64,000 bases of DNA, from the NCBI GenBank assembly GCA_021186555.1, contig JAJKFL010000007.1, forward strand, positions 26,293,177 through 26,357,176. Direction: 5' to 3'. Below, one piece after another: positions 45,065-57,656 of this stretch. The translations under genes were made by a program, and so were the position numbers. The notes below the pieces were generated by a model that made no database searches, was not told the DNA's origin, and was given only the letters and a program-made list of their open reading frames with translations. This stretch comes from Reticulitermes speratus. Taxonomy: Eukaryota; Arthropoda; Insecta; Blattodea; Rhinotermitidae. Within the stretch, counting starts at the first letter, position 1; every line of letters starts with the position of its first letter.

Positions 45065-45295
45065 CACCCTAACTAACTCAATGGAGCAGAGTCCTTCTTG
45101 AGAACCTAACAGGTTGTCAGCTAGTCAAAAAATTCCCCGCGTTTTATGGAACCCGAAGGTTCATTACCGTATTCACAAGAGTCCGCTACCTGTCCCTATC
45201 CTGAGCCATATCGATCCAGTGAACGCCTTCACATCCCACTTCTTAAAGATCCATTTTAATATTATCCTCCCATCTACGCCTGGGTGAAGATAATA
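45065..45295 (-). mobile_element. LINE family G, 3' end fragment
   Basis: Plus-strand text taactaactcaatggagcag, gtccttcttgagaacctaac, caaaaaattccccgcgtttt and cctatcctgagcca is the reverse of the family terminus. The portion to 45295 (tttaatattatcctcccatc) is the reverse of the RRWEDNIKM-type coding end. 5'-truncated, about 230 bp. Confidence 0.82.
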
Positions 45296-45393
45296 CCCTT
45301 AAAATTTGTAAAATCTTAAATAATTTTTGTTGTACCGCAACCCGAAAATCTGTAGATCGGGATGATAACCTGCACGCTGGTAAAGATTACTGG

Positions 45394-45432
45394 GTGTAAT
45401 CGTGTAATCGTGTAATCGTGTAATCGTGTAAT
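45394..45432. repeat. 8-bp tandem repeat gtgtaatc x about 5
   Basis: Five consecutive copies, the last ending att. Confidence 0.92.
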
Positions 45433-45549
45433 TTGACGAAGCGACATAGATTATACATGTCTGAAAGCAAAGTTACGAAGACAATATCTGAATTTGAGAG
45501 ACGTAGAGCAACTGAGGATTTTCCAAGATTTTAACTTCATGATTTATGC

Positions 45550-45756
45550 AGGCGGTCTGCTCGTTTTAAAAAGCGGAAGCCAAGGAGACCATGATGGGTT
45601 AGACATGTGGCTAGAATGCAGAAGAAAAGACATGAATATATAAATTTCGCGCGAAAATCTCTTCGGAACCGCCCATTTAGCAACCCGAGAATAATATCGG
45701 AGTGTAACATTAACATGGTTCAGTTTAGGGATACAGTTTTTGGGTTTGATCGATAG
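45550..45756 (+). pseudogene. Possible transposase remnant, family uncertain
   Basis: One frame reads RFKKRKPRRP, stop, WVRHVARMQKKRHEYINFAR, then SLRNRPFSNPRIISECNINM and VQFRDTVFGFDR before a second stop. Basic residues then WVR..., followed by an F...MxxxxF pattern, are reminiscent of the N-terminus of PIF/Harbinger transposase-like proteins. The match is by eye, weak, and has an internal stop. Confidence 0.25.
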
Positions 45757-48700
45757 ATGCAATTCTGCGTTGCTTAGGAACCCTCCGACTGGACGACTTT
45801 GACATTAGCGATGCTGAAACTTTAGAATTTGTTAAATCATGTAAATCACTATTATTATTATTATTGCCGTAGTGTATTCTGTATTCTGTTTTGTTCCTTC
45901 TGCTTGTTTATTTGCATGTGTGTGTGTTATATTTGCCTATTAGTGCATATTTTGTAAATGGCATTTGTCCTATTGGGTCGGCGAGTAAATAAAGGAAAAA
46001 TTAAATTCTATCATTATCAACATCTTCACCACCAACACACAGTTTAATGTTATATGTACGTATGTTAAAGGAGTCTGCACGGCTTTTCTTCTCTCTGACC
46101 AGTAAAAATTAACTACCAGTATAAAATGAAAATACGACAGCTCAGAGCAATCACGAGATCTCTTCTTTCTACGTGTATACTTAAAAGTGTTGAGGCCAGG
46201 AGAAACCACAATAAAATAAAAAGTATAGTGGAAATTCAGGCGTCTTTCTGACAAGCTGTAACACACACACACACACACAGATCTTATCAAATCCTTTAAA
46301 GTTCTTGCTGTAACACTGAAAAGTAAACTGGTTGCACAGTACAACTGGACCCCAAGTACAGGTCGTTGCAACCCTAGCTTGATTCCACTGCTGCTCCGTA
46401 GAGTTCCATCAGGATTTAACGATTCTCTGGCTCTGCCTGTTTGTGACGCACCAAACCCCAGCGCAGAGGAAGAATGTAGCGCTCTTTTCATATCTTCGAT
46501 TAATCAGCCAGCTGTAGGAACGTCAACAAATCAAGCAGTCAGAATGCAGTCAGAGTACATGACAGTAGAACGGACCACGAGAATAAAACATAAAACTGGC
46601 AACATGCTCTGCAACACGTGACTGTCGGCCAATGCTCTTTCAAAGCGGACGGCACCAAGCGCCAGTACAGTGTTCATCAAATCCCTCTGGGCTGCAGTCA
46701 TGTTTAAAATAACGTTTCATAATACTTGTTGATCAGAACCCACATTCGTCAAGTTCCTATATCTTAACATAACCAATATGATGGTCTATTTAGATGCAGC
46801 CCACAATACAATTACATTTGACTTCCTTTTACTCGATGTCAGTGTAAAAATAATTTTATTAAACAGGTGATCAAGACACTGCCAATCACCAATACACAAC
46901 GGGGTGTCATAAAATTATCATTACAATTTTGAGCCACGTCGAGAATTTCCCTGACAAGGGCTTCTTTGAAATTATTGTGAGGTCACTGGCGAATGCGTAA
47001 GCTCTGTGTTGACCTCAAGCAGAGTGCAAAGCAAGTGTACTGTGATCCGCCATTTTACCCAGCAGTCTGAGTCATTCTTAAAATCGTATACAAAAATACA
47101 TACTTAGTTCTAAACTGTGGTGCTTCTTTAGCACTAAGCTGTGCACGTCATATATTTATCCACATCAAAATGCCTGTCTATTCATGTCCAGCCTTCTAAA
47201 TTCTTTAAGCCGTTACTATCTTGGAAAAAGGTATGAAAATAATTCCAATAAAAACTACTGAGTACGAACATCGTATTATTTAATTTCACCCAGACGTCCT
47301 GTTCCGCATATCCCAGTATTCAACGAGAGCGACATGAGGTTTTATATCCATTAACTCCTCTAAAAACCCCTTTAGGTTTTTCTTCTTGGAAGTCAGTAGA
47401 AATAACATACCACTAATTACCAGCAAGAGTAAAAACGCCATTTAAAGTAGGCAGAAGACATATTTAACAAATTCTTACATTCTGTGATAACGGTACGGAT
47501 TTCTACGAGTATGTATAAACATAGTTTACAGTAATATTCACGGATTGTACATCTTTACACTCGAGGTCCCTACAGTGTAAGGTCGCATTAGTGTAAGTAC
47601 TTAGATGCCATATTTCTTAAAGTATTACGTATATTCATTGAAACTAACAAGATGGTCATTAGACCTCTTCAGGTAAAACAGAATTTTATACAGGAGGACT
47701 GACAGACGGAGTTCAATAATTCAGGACAGAAGAAGGGATGAGCAAATTTCTCCGAAACGATTATACTTATATCCTAAAATAAAGGACGTCAAAGCCCAGA
47801 GGGCAACGATCTTCAAACTGCTGATATTTTGTAATTTGAGTATTATCAAATATATGTATTAAATTTCTATATTAAAAATGTTAATCTGATTTGTGTAAAT
47901 AATCCCCTTGTATGGATTGATATAACAGAAAGTAAGAGATAAATCCTGGCAGCCCTGGCAATCTGATGCCGGGGATTTCGTTGTATAAGGATTAATAAGG
48001 ATTGTTACATCAGGTTTTTGTGTTACGTGACAGGTCATATCCAGTGACGGACGTCTGAATGACGTTTGCCTCCTCGCAACTGATTGCCTTTCATCTGCCT
48101 TTTTTGCGAAAGGCTATCAAATAATAGTAAAAAATTACTGTCATAACGAAATAGAAGCGTAAAACTCAGAAACGCCAAACACTCTATAAAATTAAGGGTC
48201 GAAGCAGGTAACCTTTAGGCAACAGAAATTCTAAAGTCGGCCACTAAAGACACTAGAGGAACTACAGTTCCGATGTTATCCATTCTACCATTGCACATTG
48301 TCCAGCATAAAGTGAAGCACTTTGAGCTTTTAATTACCCCTCCCTCTACTAACGTATGAGAGAGTACGCCATGGAGAACAATCCTAATTTTGAAGCTTAG
48401 AATTTTTCAGCTAGCCAAATACTTTCCGCTATTTATACAACCCGAATTTCCATTGACACTGTATCGGTTACCAGCCGCAAGACTATCCCGTTACATTCAG
48501 ACTGAAATAATGTACATAACTCTCAAATCCCTCAAAAGTGCTGTATGTCTCGTCCTGCCCTCACTGATTTGATCACCGAAATAATATTTGTCGAAAGGCA
48601 GACTTGTGGTGGAGTTTCGTTCTAGAGCCTGTGTTAGGTCTACATTGACAATCCGTGACTCTACCGTGAATATTACTGAAGAAGGATAGGAAATAGAGTT

Positions 48701-49159
48701 TTCACAGGCCTTCAAGATCAAAGAAAAGTGCAGAATAATGTTGAAGGAAATAAGAAGGTATCGAGGGAAATAAAGAAGGAAGAAAATATATAGAAACGAC
48801 TACACGTGATATATAAGCAAGTGAGGAACAGGAAATGGCCGTAGCTAAAAGGATCGAAAATAAAATTATTATAGAACTCTAAGTTGAAAGGAAAAATAAT
48901 GCTTCTGCAAAAGAAGCAACAGACATTGAAACGGATACACACGTGTCAACATGGGTCTCTTTCAAAATGAAGGGACAAGTGTGATTCTGTAACATATTGT
49001 GCTTCATGCAAAGGGCAGTTCCACGGAAATAGAATTCTATACATTGCTTGCACATTGCAATTGGATATTTGTTATAAATTCTTTGCGGAAATAGCACAAA
49101 GTGGAGGTGCACAGCCTTCTATTCATACGCTTCAACTCCGAACACAAAAAACAGATTTT
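45757..49159. other. Unassigned region, no gene recognised
   Basis: About 3.4 kb. An (AC)n run lies at 46259-46279. The frame of 173 codons on minus (45970-46491) crosses the (AC)n run and has no recognisable domain. 46370-46690 is GC-richer than its neighbours. The segment at 48720-48900 is purine-rich on plus. Confidence 0.4.
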
Positions 49160-49267
49160 AACTCAGACTCTTGACCCTTAAAAATGGGACCGACACGTTG
49201 TCCTGAAACGTCGGTAAACAATTACCATACGACGCCACGTAATATCGCAGAAGAGCGCAGATCTCAG
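49160..49267 (+). mobile_element. Family E element, solo copy with target duplication
   Basis: 108 bp: aactcagactcttgaccctt, aaaaatgggaccgacacgtt, gtcctgaaacgtcggtaaac, aattaccatacgacgccacg, taatatcgcagaagagcgca, gatctcag. Exact direct repeats aacagatttt lie at 49150-49159 and 49268-49277. This fixes a minimal mobile unit. A gggac/gtcct stem-II-like hairpin precedes GAAACGTC, although the upstream core is mutated (cttaaaaat). Confidence 0.82.
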
Positions 49268-49277
49268 AACAGATTTT

Positions 49278-51221
49278 GACCGAATTTAGTACTGGAAGGT
49301 CAACACCAAAATTTAAGGGAAAACCATAATTTTGATTTGTGTCTGTTGAGTGTAACTGCTCAGAGTAAATAATGAAATGCATTCTACTGAGAATTAATTT
49401 TACGTAACAGTGATTTTTTAAACGTTTGAAAAGTTAGCAGATACAAACGACATAAAAAATTCCACTGCCTGTCTGCAGTTGTTTTCCACTGTATTTCGAA
49501 AAACTAACATGAATGTGACACGTTAAACAGGGCTGCTACACTGACAGAATTTATTAAAGAATGTATCTGTCAACCAATTTGTGTGGTAATAGGATGTAAA
49601 AAACCAGTTAAATGTATGGAATAATGACAACTGATTATGGCAATAACAATCTGAACGAGAGTACGAAAAAGTGGAAAGACTACGAAGGAAGTAGGCTAGG
49701 TGATGTGATGGTTTAAGTTATGATGAGCCATATAATGTGAACTGGTGTAGTTAAGAGACTAATCATCGGCGCATCATGAACAACCAAAAGCTGATCAACG
49801 ATGGAAATTACAACCACTGATGGAAATGGGCGGTGGAAGAATGACTGATTTCTCAGACAAAAGCAACAACCTGATAACCATCCACAAAATCACAATTCAG
49901 TTTTTTTTGGCTCCTCATTATGTGAGACCACAGAAACGCACATAATACAGAATGAGTTAAGTTAAGAGGTCTTTCAACTAAGTCAGTCATGAGAGGAAAG
50001 TCTTGGAAACTAAATAATGAGATGCCCTTTTCCATTTCTGTAAAATTAATTTCAGCTAAATTAAGCTTTTACTATCGACTAAAATTCATACAGCAGTAAA
50101 ATTTCCTATTAAGCAGAACAAGAGAAACATTCCTCAGCTTGTAGAGCAGTGAGCAGCTGTGCCTGGAAGATATACATCCCTAGTTAACCAGTGCACGCAA
50201 GCACAAAATGTAGCCTAAATCTGCAGGCGTCACGGTAGATGCATGCGGTTGGCTGTATGAAGTTTTGTCTTAAGAAAATGTTGGTACCCCGGCATTTTTC
50301 TTAAGATAGTATTGGCAACTACGTAATATCAGGTTAAGAAAGACAGACATCATTTGGCATGCTTCTGGTCCATATGCGTAAAACATAAAATACACGTCCC
50401 ACATAAAGGTAGAAAATTTGCTTTTTCTCGCAACCAGATAGCAGTGGTCAGTCGAGTAGCTCAAACAATGCGCGAGAGTGAAAACGGTCAACAAGATGAG
50501 CCTAAAATCTTAATGAAGAAGTGGCAAGAACTGGCACAAAAGAAAAGGGGTAAAGCAGAAAAAGAAGCAACGAAGTAACACTACGTGGTGGAATATAATT
50601 CTAGATACCTACGAAAATGAAAAGGCCGAGAAAAAGAATGGCCTAATTAATAAAGAAAAGAGGAGGAAAATGTAAAGAAAGAGGAAGAACAAGAGAAGAA
50701 GAAGCAACAAAAAATGTGAGAGAAAAATAAACAGATGAATAAGACAAACAAAAAAGAGGAAAGTGAAAGACGGATAAAAATATCAGAGAAAGGAAAATAT
50801 GTGTCCAGAAAGAAGCAAGGGAGAAAAGAAGAAATAAGATAGAAGAAAGAAAAAGTAATGAAAAAAGAAAATAAATAAAATTTCATATGTAATACAAAGG
50901 ACTGTTGACATTTTCTTGAAAGGCATACTATGTGTTGTATTCGAATGAACTGACTGGTGAAATGCGTAGTAGAGTACATTCTATGAGTTGTACACGCCTA
51001 CTGCTAAGTAAATATTCAGAACAATTCGTATGAGTCTCTTACATCAAGACCTCGCGCCTATTCTGCTGTACTTTCTGCAGATCCCTCTTCACATTTCCCT
51101 CGAACCAACTCGTCGGCGTACCATGCTATGTATTTCCACGAAGTTTATTACCTCCAATTCAGCAGTCTACGTATTATTGGACAATCTCAATCGTCCTGCA
51201 AGTCCCGAACGTCCCGATTTC
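49278..51221. other. Unassigned region with purine-rich tract
   Basis: From about 50490 to 50880 the plus strand is mostly A and G, giving a 110-codon Phe/Ser-rich frame on minus that is low complexity. No gene recognised in about 1.9 kb. Confidence 0.45.
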
Positions 51222-51735
51222 TAGACTTAACTTACTTCAGCGAAGAAAAGTCCTTCACAGAATCTAACCGTTGTTGCGTTAGTCACAAAATATCCCGCAA
51301 TTCATGCAACTGTATTTTCCGTTACGGTTTTAAAAAAAACAGCAAGACACTGGTCCCTATCCTGAGCCAGATAAAATAAATTCACATCCCCATGTTATTT
51401 CTTTAAGGGCTAAATTTAATGTTGTCCTCCCATCTACTCCTTCGTCTTCCAGGTGTTCTCTTTCGATCAAACTTTCCAACCAAAGGGTCTGTACATATTT
51501 ATTTTGTCCTTCATGTAGGACATCTCCTGCTCCTTGCTTTGATCATCCAAGTGTGCCAATAGTTGATGAAGAACAGAACTCATGAAGCTTCTCATAATGT
51601 ACTTTTCTCAAACCTCGTGTTACATCCTCTCTTTCAGAACCACATTTCCTCATCAGCACTCTGTCCTCGAAAAACCGTAGTCCACTTTTTTCCTTCAACG
51701 TGAGACATAAAGTTTCACACCCGTAGACAAGTTAG
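51222..51735 (-). pseudogene. LINE family G, longest 5' reach
   Basis: The minus strand from about 51735 encodes LVYGCETLCLTLKEKSGLRF and FEDRVLMRKCGSERE, matching the YGCETWxLTLREEHRLRVFENRVLRRIFG region upstream of what the 57657 copy keeps. It continues with LHEFCSSSTIGT, a PEDEGVDGRTTLNL-like shifted region and ends near 51222 after the reverse of cgaagaaaagtccttcacag. Many frameshifts. Confidence 0.78.
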
Positions 51736-52780
51736 GCAAAATTAAGTTTTTACGTTTTAATCTTAATGTTGTAGACAGCAGACGAGAAGATATAAGTAGA
51801 TTATTCAGAAATAGAAAATAGAAACAGACAGTTTATTGAACTAGCTAATTGAAATTAGGTTTCCATAAAAGTAAAGAAACTAATGATAGGTGAACAAACC
51901 TAAATCCGGAATTGTGAAAAAAAAAGAATGAGAAGAGTTTGGAGATCGCTGTTTTATGAGGCAAGTGTCACCACCAAAATAATTTCCGAGGACCATGACA
52001 CCAAACAGCATTGAATTTTGTAGTTGGTGTTGCACTCAGAACGTCTTTGTAAAAATGAAGATAAACGAATTGAAAATATTGCAAATTCAAACGCTTCAAG
52101 TGCTCTTTCAATGCGGGTTTTTATAGTCAATAAGCTGCTCTCAGGACTAGAGAGTGATAATTCAACATTTTTATGTCCAAGAGAGGGAAAGAAGAGATGA
52201 GTAAGGCCAAGAAATCCGAGATGAAATAAACTACACATAAATCAGGCGGGAAGTCTGCAAACTCTAGCAACTTTCTTGAATACACGTCTTCTCTTAATAT
52301 ACAGAAGTAGTGCCATCTGTTATTAAATTTACTTTTAGAGGGGGTGTAATTATAGTTTTATGCTTTCCCACATATTTCACTTGGACTTTTGCAGCAGCCA
52401 ACTGCGGACGGTTGAACACAGACATTTCATTTACTTTATGTACAATGGCTCATAAGAAGGACTTGGGGGAAAATCCGCACCACCATGTGGCTACAGAACG
52501 CCATGCAGCTACATAGACATCAGAATGGGTGTGTGGAGAACAGTACGCCCATTCCGTTAGACTGAAATGAATTGACATTTTTTCCTTCCTCCTCTTGCCA
52601 CTTCCTTTGTTTTGTCTCTTTCTTCTTTCTTGTTTCCTAGTCGCCTTTCCTTTCTTCCTGAATTATTTCCTTTCGATTTTTACATTCCCTTCTCTTTCTT
52701 CCATCCAGTCCTTACATCGTGACTTTTCATACTCCATTTCTTCTCGTCCTTAATTTCCTTTCCTCTCTCTTTCTCTGGAG
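51736..52780. other. Unassigned region ending in a pyrimidine-rich tract
   Basis: From about 52575 to 52775 the plus strand is C/T-rich (ttcctttctt-like). It is a strand-mirrored counterpart of the purine tracts elsewhere. No gene seen. Confidence 0.4.
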
Positions 52781-52782
52781 GG

Positions 52783-53515
52783 CCGGGGTAGCGTAGTCGA
52801 TATAGCGAGTAAACCAGGCCCGCTCAACCCTGTGGTGCAGGCAACTTCAGCAGAATTCGGTCTGAATGCGGGCAACATAAAATTCAATACACAGGAGGAA
52901 GAATGAATAAGTACACTATAACTATATATATATATAACTTTATCTTTGTATTTTCTATCAATATGTGCATTAGAAATATGCTGATAATGACATGATACAT
53001 TTATAAAAAAATTCAATTTACAACTTCGGATATTGTGCCTCTATTTTTAGCACATTTTAACGAAAGGAATCAGTAATCTACACGCTGTCTTCCCAAGTAA
53101 ACAGCTCATAATTTTTCAAAATTGCTTCGGCTTTCTATTTTGGCTTTGCCAGGGAAAGGTTTAGAAGACTTTCTCATTTCAGATGTCTCCGCGGGCAACA
53201 TAACACTGTGTCGCCGGCAACACGTTGCCCGCGAGCTACGGGTTTAGCGGGCCTGGACTAGGCTAAGGGTAGGGCAGACCGGTATTCGAATCCATATCGG
53301 AGGAGATTACCTCATCTCCAAACACGTCCAGACAAGCTGTGGAGCCCGCACAGCCACTACTTCACTGGGAACCAGAGTTGTTTCTTGAGGGTAAAGCGGC
53401 CGGAGAGTGAGGGTGATCACTCACCTCCATATAATGCCACTGCTCAGACTGGAGCGCTACCTCTAATTCCTCCTCCCCCTCTACCTCCATGCCATGTACG
53501 AGGCAATCCTGCCAT
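52783..53515 (+). mobile_element. SINE group C split by a MITE
   Basis: The SINE head ccggggtagcgtagtcgata runs to about 52814 and resumes at about 53256 with ctaagggtagggcagaccgg, a B-box-like ggtattcgaatccat, gtccagacaagctgtggagc, ttgagggtaaagcggccgga and a 3' end near ccctctacctccatgcca. Removing 52815-53255 plus one target copy restores group C order. Confidence 0.85.
52815..53255. mobile_element. Non-autonomous hAT-like element (about 441 bp)
   Basis: Terminal inverted repeats: caggcccgctcaaccctgtg at the left; the right end read in reverse is caggcccgctaaacccgtag. The phrase gcgggcaacataa occurs near both ends (52868 and 53193). It sits inside a group C SINE with 8-bp flanks gagtaaac (52807-52814) and gactaggc (53256-53263), 5 of 8 matching and both aligning to the same SINE position, so an 8-bp duplication is likely. 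A CA start and 8-bp duplication fit the hAT superfamily. No transposase. Confidence 0.72.
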
Positions 53516-53592
53516 CTTTTCCATTCACACCCTATTTCTTGAATTTTAGCACCAATACAATATTAATGTCATTTGATTAGTTATCAGGGTCG

Positions 53593-53825
53593 AAAGGTAA
53601 AGGTAAAGGTAAAGTCGCCCCTCTGTGCATAATGACGGCATATATGGGGAGTAAAGATATAACTCCACTCATTCTTAACCTCGGCGGTATATGGATTAAG
53701 TTGTCAGCTTTACGCCCCAGCCGCTTTGAGCTCGGAGAAAGAGCCACAGGCACACACTAAATAGGAAGCTTGATGAGCCGTAGATCTAAACTGGACGTTT
53801 CGGAGAAAAGAAAGATCTCTGATTA
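53593..53825 (-). mobile_element. SINE group C with (TTTACC)n tail
   Basis: The minus-strand 3' tail is read on plus as ggtaaaggtaaaggtaaag (53597-53615). Then cactcattcttaacctcggc, ccccagccgctttgagctcg, gatgagccgtagatctaaac and ggacgtttcggagaaaagaa. The tRNA-like head is missing, so the copy is 5'-truncated. Confidence 0.82.
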
Positions 53826-56764
53826 GTTTAATATTAGGGCAAAATTAAGAAAACTGTGGGGCCCAAACATCAAGAGCCCAAAGTAAACGACAGTAAATAC
53901 TAGATATAGGTCTCGTTTACTGTGCGAGCTCTAACATACATCTTATGGGGGTTCAGAAACGTGTCCAGTGGTGGGCTCTGGCTGTAGCAGTGCTGAACTT
54001 TTATCATAAACTTTGCTAGTTTATTTAGTTGATTGGCAGAGCAGGAACGGATTCAGGGTTAGGTGAAAGAAAGTCTGTAAAGCAGAGTGTAAATTCCAGG
54101 CCCATTCACACTGCAGTAATATGTCCGGAACTAGTTAAGGGCACCGTAACTTAATTGTGAGAGCAACCCGGATGTCAGCATGGAGGACTGTCCCTGCCTC
54201 TTTAACATTCAGGCTACCATCCTCACAGACGAATACATACAACACGCAACTAGGAAGCACATATGGCACTGAGGCTAGCGAAACTTTGACTCGGAAACTG
54301 AACGAGAGTTGTTGGCTACATAAGAGAGGGTACGTGAAATTTGTCGTTCCATTGATATGTCAACCCTCATGTGAATATAGAAGTCAGGGAAAGGGTGACT
54401 CAGTCGAAAAGGGGTGGATTGTTCCTGCGCTTGAAGGCTTCCCTGGAGAGAGTCTTATGAATATAAATATCCTTCCACCCCACCCTATTCCCTTGTAGGA
54501 CTCCCCGTCTCTTGTGCCAATAAATTTCTCTGTACTTTGATATGACGTACTATAAAGTGAAAAAGGCTAGAAAAGACAACGACGTAATGATAGAATTCTT
54601 TTTCTTACTGTAATATAGTACAGTCAGACAAACGCCATATTACAATTTCTGAACGATGTAGTTTCAGAAATATTTGGGAAGCGAAATTTCTCTTCTTTGT
54701 AACATGTACCAAAAACAAACGTGTGTTTATACCAGTTTATGTGTAGCTTTTATATACAAAGTCATATAAGATTTTTATTAGGTATAAAACTAATTATATT
54801 AATTTACAAAAACACTGTCTAACAAATTTAATTTCGGTTCATATGGCTTAAATATAACACCCACGTTACGAATATTAACACCAACTTTATTAATTTTCGC
54901 AAAAGGTTGTTTGTTAAATTGAGTTTACAAATCTATAACTGTTAACACTTCATTCGCTTTATGTGAATTTGTCACATTTAACTTTGTCTAGCGTCTGCGT
55001 CTGGAAAGTCTTCGTAAGTTACACATCATGGCCTGCTTATTCCAATCTCCACTTCATAAATAAGAATAACCACTACTTTGTATAAGGTAGGAGGCGAGGG
55101 GCTTCTCAAGGCTGGGTACTGGGTGGCTAGTAAGTTTTACAGGCCAGGTGTCCTGATATGAGAAAAGATATAGAATACAATGCTAGATGGTCCTACACTC
55201 ATGCCAACTGTAGAAGTGACGGGACATATGACGACGGTGTAGTCATTACAGAGAGAGGCGAGTGATATAGAAGGAATTACAAATATTTATTACTAAATAT
55301 AGACAATAAGTATTTACAAGAGATTCAATTTTGATTACTGTGTTACACACGACACAGAACATAAAGTGAGGGAAGGGGAATCAAGGGAAAAGAGTGGAAT
55401 GAGCGAAGGAGAAAATACAGAATCAACACACACGATATGAGGAAATTTAAAAAGGGAAAAAGAATGTAAGATAAAAGTGAAAAATACATTCAGTACAAAA
55501 ACATTAAAATAAAGTACAGCAGAGAGACAGAAATATAATTGGCAAATAAAGAAACAAAAGTTTTTATACCAATAGGAAAGGAAAGTTTAATAGAACAGAA
55601 AAAGGAAGAAGGATCACAGAAGCAAAGATGAAGAGAGATATCGGTGAAATAAAGAAAGAAAGTGTGTTAGAAAAAAACACATAATTGGCTTGCAAATAAA
55701 TAATAAATAAATAAATTGCTAGTAAAAACTCCGTCAGCATCGGAATAAATAGTAATATCCAATACTTCTACAAATTCTCGGTATTTTGTGTGTGGTCAGT
55801 GCTGCAAACTTCAACTCCAACATGGACCCATTTAATTAATCACGTTTCCTGCTGGGCAGTATTGTCGAGAGTACAAATAGGTCCGGAACAAACTACTTCG
55901 TGTGGAGCACAAAACAAAAAAAAACATTGTGTACACTCAGACTCATCTCAGATGTATATAACCATTCAGTTCATACCTCACAGGAAACATATTCCTTCTC
56001 CATTTTAAAGGCCAAAAATGCTGTTTAAGAAAATGATCGAAGTTTACTGTGAGAATAATATGGAACCTGTGAACAAAACATAAAGATTTCAGATGTTTTA
56101 TCAGGCAGTACATGTGGTTACAACTAATTTGAAGTTAATAACAGCATAAGGACCTCTATCTCCACACATTGAAGCCCTATCACCAAAGGCAGACTTGTGG
56201 CTAAGCCACTTTGCTACTCTCTGCAGCAAACGGATAGCGTCTATAACTGCCTTGGAAATGGTGGCGAGAGACATTCATGTGTCCCTGTCAGTGACAATAC
56301 CCGAGAATGTAGCCAGTTAATTTGTCAATTAGTTAATCACGCGTAACGGACGTTACAAGCGCAATTTAAAAAGAAAAGAAATAGTAACAAAATATACGCG
56401 TCCATCCAGCTACCTTCCCTAAACGTAAAATATAAAACTCAAGATATTTTCATCACATTCATTACTAAATATACACCATAGGCGCCTCCATTATTGAAAG
56501 TTTTAAAGCTCTTTTTATCTCCTTTAAATTATCTTTACTCTTTACGAAGTAGGAGACAAGAGGAGGAACAGAATTAATTTAATTTTCTTGACATTAATTT
56601 CAGTTACACGGTGTATGTCGGCCGTCACCTGCAGAGAAACACATTTAAGGGGTGTGGAAAGAATACTGGCACCGAATAGAGGGGAAAAAAATTGATAGAC
56701 GGAAAAAAAATACATAATGAGAATTTTCGCGATTTGTACTTCTCACCAAATGTTACTAGAGTGA
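53826..56764. other. Unassigned region, no gene recognised
   Basis: About 2.9 kb. A 113-codon frame at 54157-54498 has no recognisable domain. 55370-55690 is purine-rich on plus. No repeat ends located. Confidence 0.4.
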
Positions 56765-57080
56765 CAAAATTAAGGAGGATGAGATGGGTGGGCTACGTGT
56801 CACGGAGAACGAAGGAATGTATATAGAATTTTGGTGAGGAAACCTGAAAAAGGGACCACTTTGAAGTCTTAGGTGTATATGGTAGGAAAGTATTAAGATT
56901 TATCTTACAGAAATAATGTGTGAGACTATGGATTGGATACATCTAGCTCGGGATATGGACACGTGCCAGGCTCTTGCAAACACGGTAGTGGACTTCCGTA
57001 TTCCATAAAATGAGGGTAACTTCGTGAATATCTGAACTACTGGCTTCTCAATCAGATCTTCTCCATGGAGTTATTTAATA
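56765..57080 (+). mobile_element. LINE family G, 3' end fragment
   Basis: From acaaaattaaggaggatgag (KxRRMRWVGY-like) through gaattttggtgaggaaacct to gcaaacacggtagtggactt, ccgtattccataaaatgagg and ctccatggagttatttaata. Several frameshifts. Confidence 0.8.
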
Positions 57081-57199
57081 CATATTCGATAAAAGTACAG
57101 GCCTACACATAGGAATGTTACGGTTAACATACTGTCCGATATTATGGTCCGAGCAATCAACATTATCAATATGAAAGCCCGCAACTGATCACAATCTTG

Positions 57200-57395
57200 A
57201 ACGACTTTATTCATTTCCCAAATCCACAACCATTTTTCCAAAATCAATCTTAATATTGTCCTACTATCTCATACCTGTCTTTCAAGTAGCCTGTTCAAAA
57301 TTTCCCTACCAAAACTCTATACGTATTCCTTTCCCCCACATTCTCTGATAGTTCGGTCCGTGTTACCTACCTCACACATCCCATTCTGCGATGCA
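57200..57395 (-). mobile_element. LINE family G, internal ORF2 fragment
   Basis: Plus-strand cttaatattgtcctactatc, gtcttt caagtagcctg and tttccctaccaaaactctat are the reverse of the YRVLVGKPEGxRxxxRPRxRWxDNIK block. The 3' terminus is absent. It faces the fragment at 56765. Confidence 0.7.
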
Positions 57396-57656
57396 AGAGA
57401 GGCATTATTTACGGCGTTTTGTTAAAGCGCCTGTATTTGCACTGATAATTTCTGGAAAAAAAATTAGCTGATTATTTTAAAAATGTGTATGAACTTTATA
57501 CAACTAAATACCCTGGAAACGATTCACACGATTCATATTCCAATTAAACACCTGTAACACATTAATGAATGTGGAATATTACAATATACAAGCCTTGGGG
57601 AGACCTTTTAAATGAACCTTGATTGTACGTGAACCTATTTTAACTCTTTATCGAGA

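Noticed and set aside
46370-46690. GC-richer patch as promoter or first exon
   Set aside because: No consistent TATA/Inr, splice donor or conserved peptide that I can defend.
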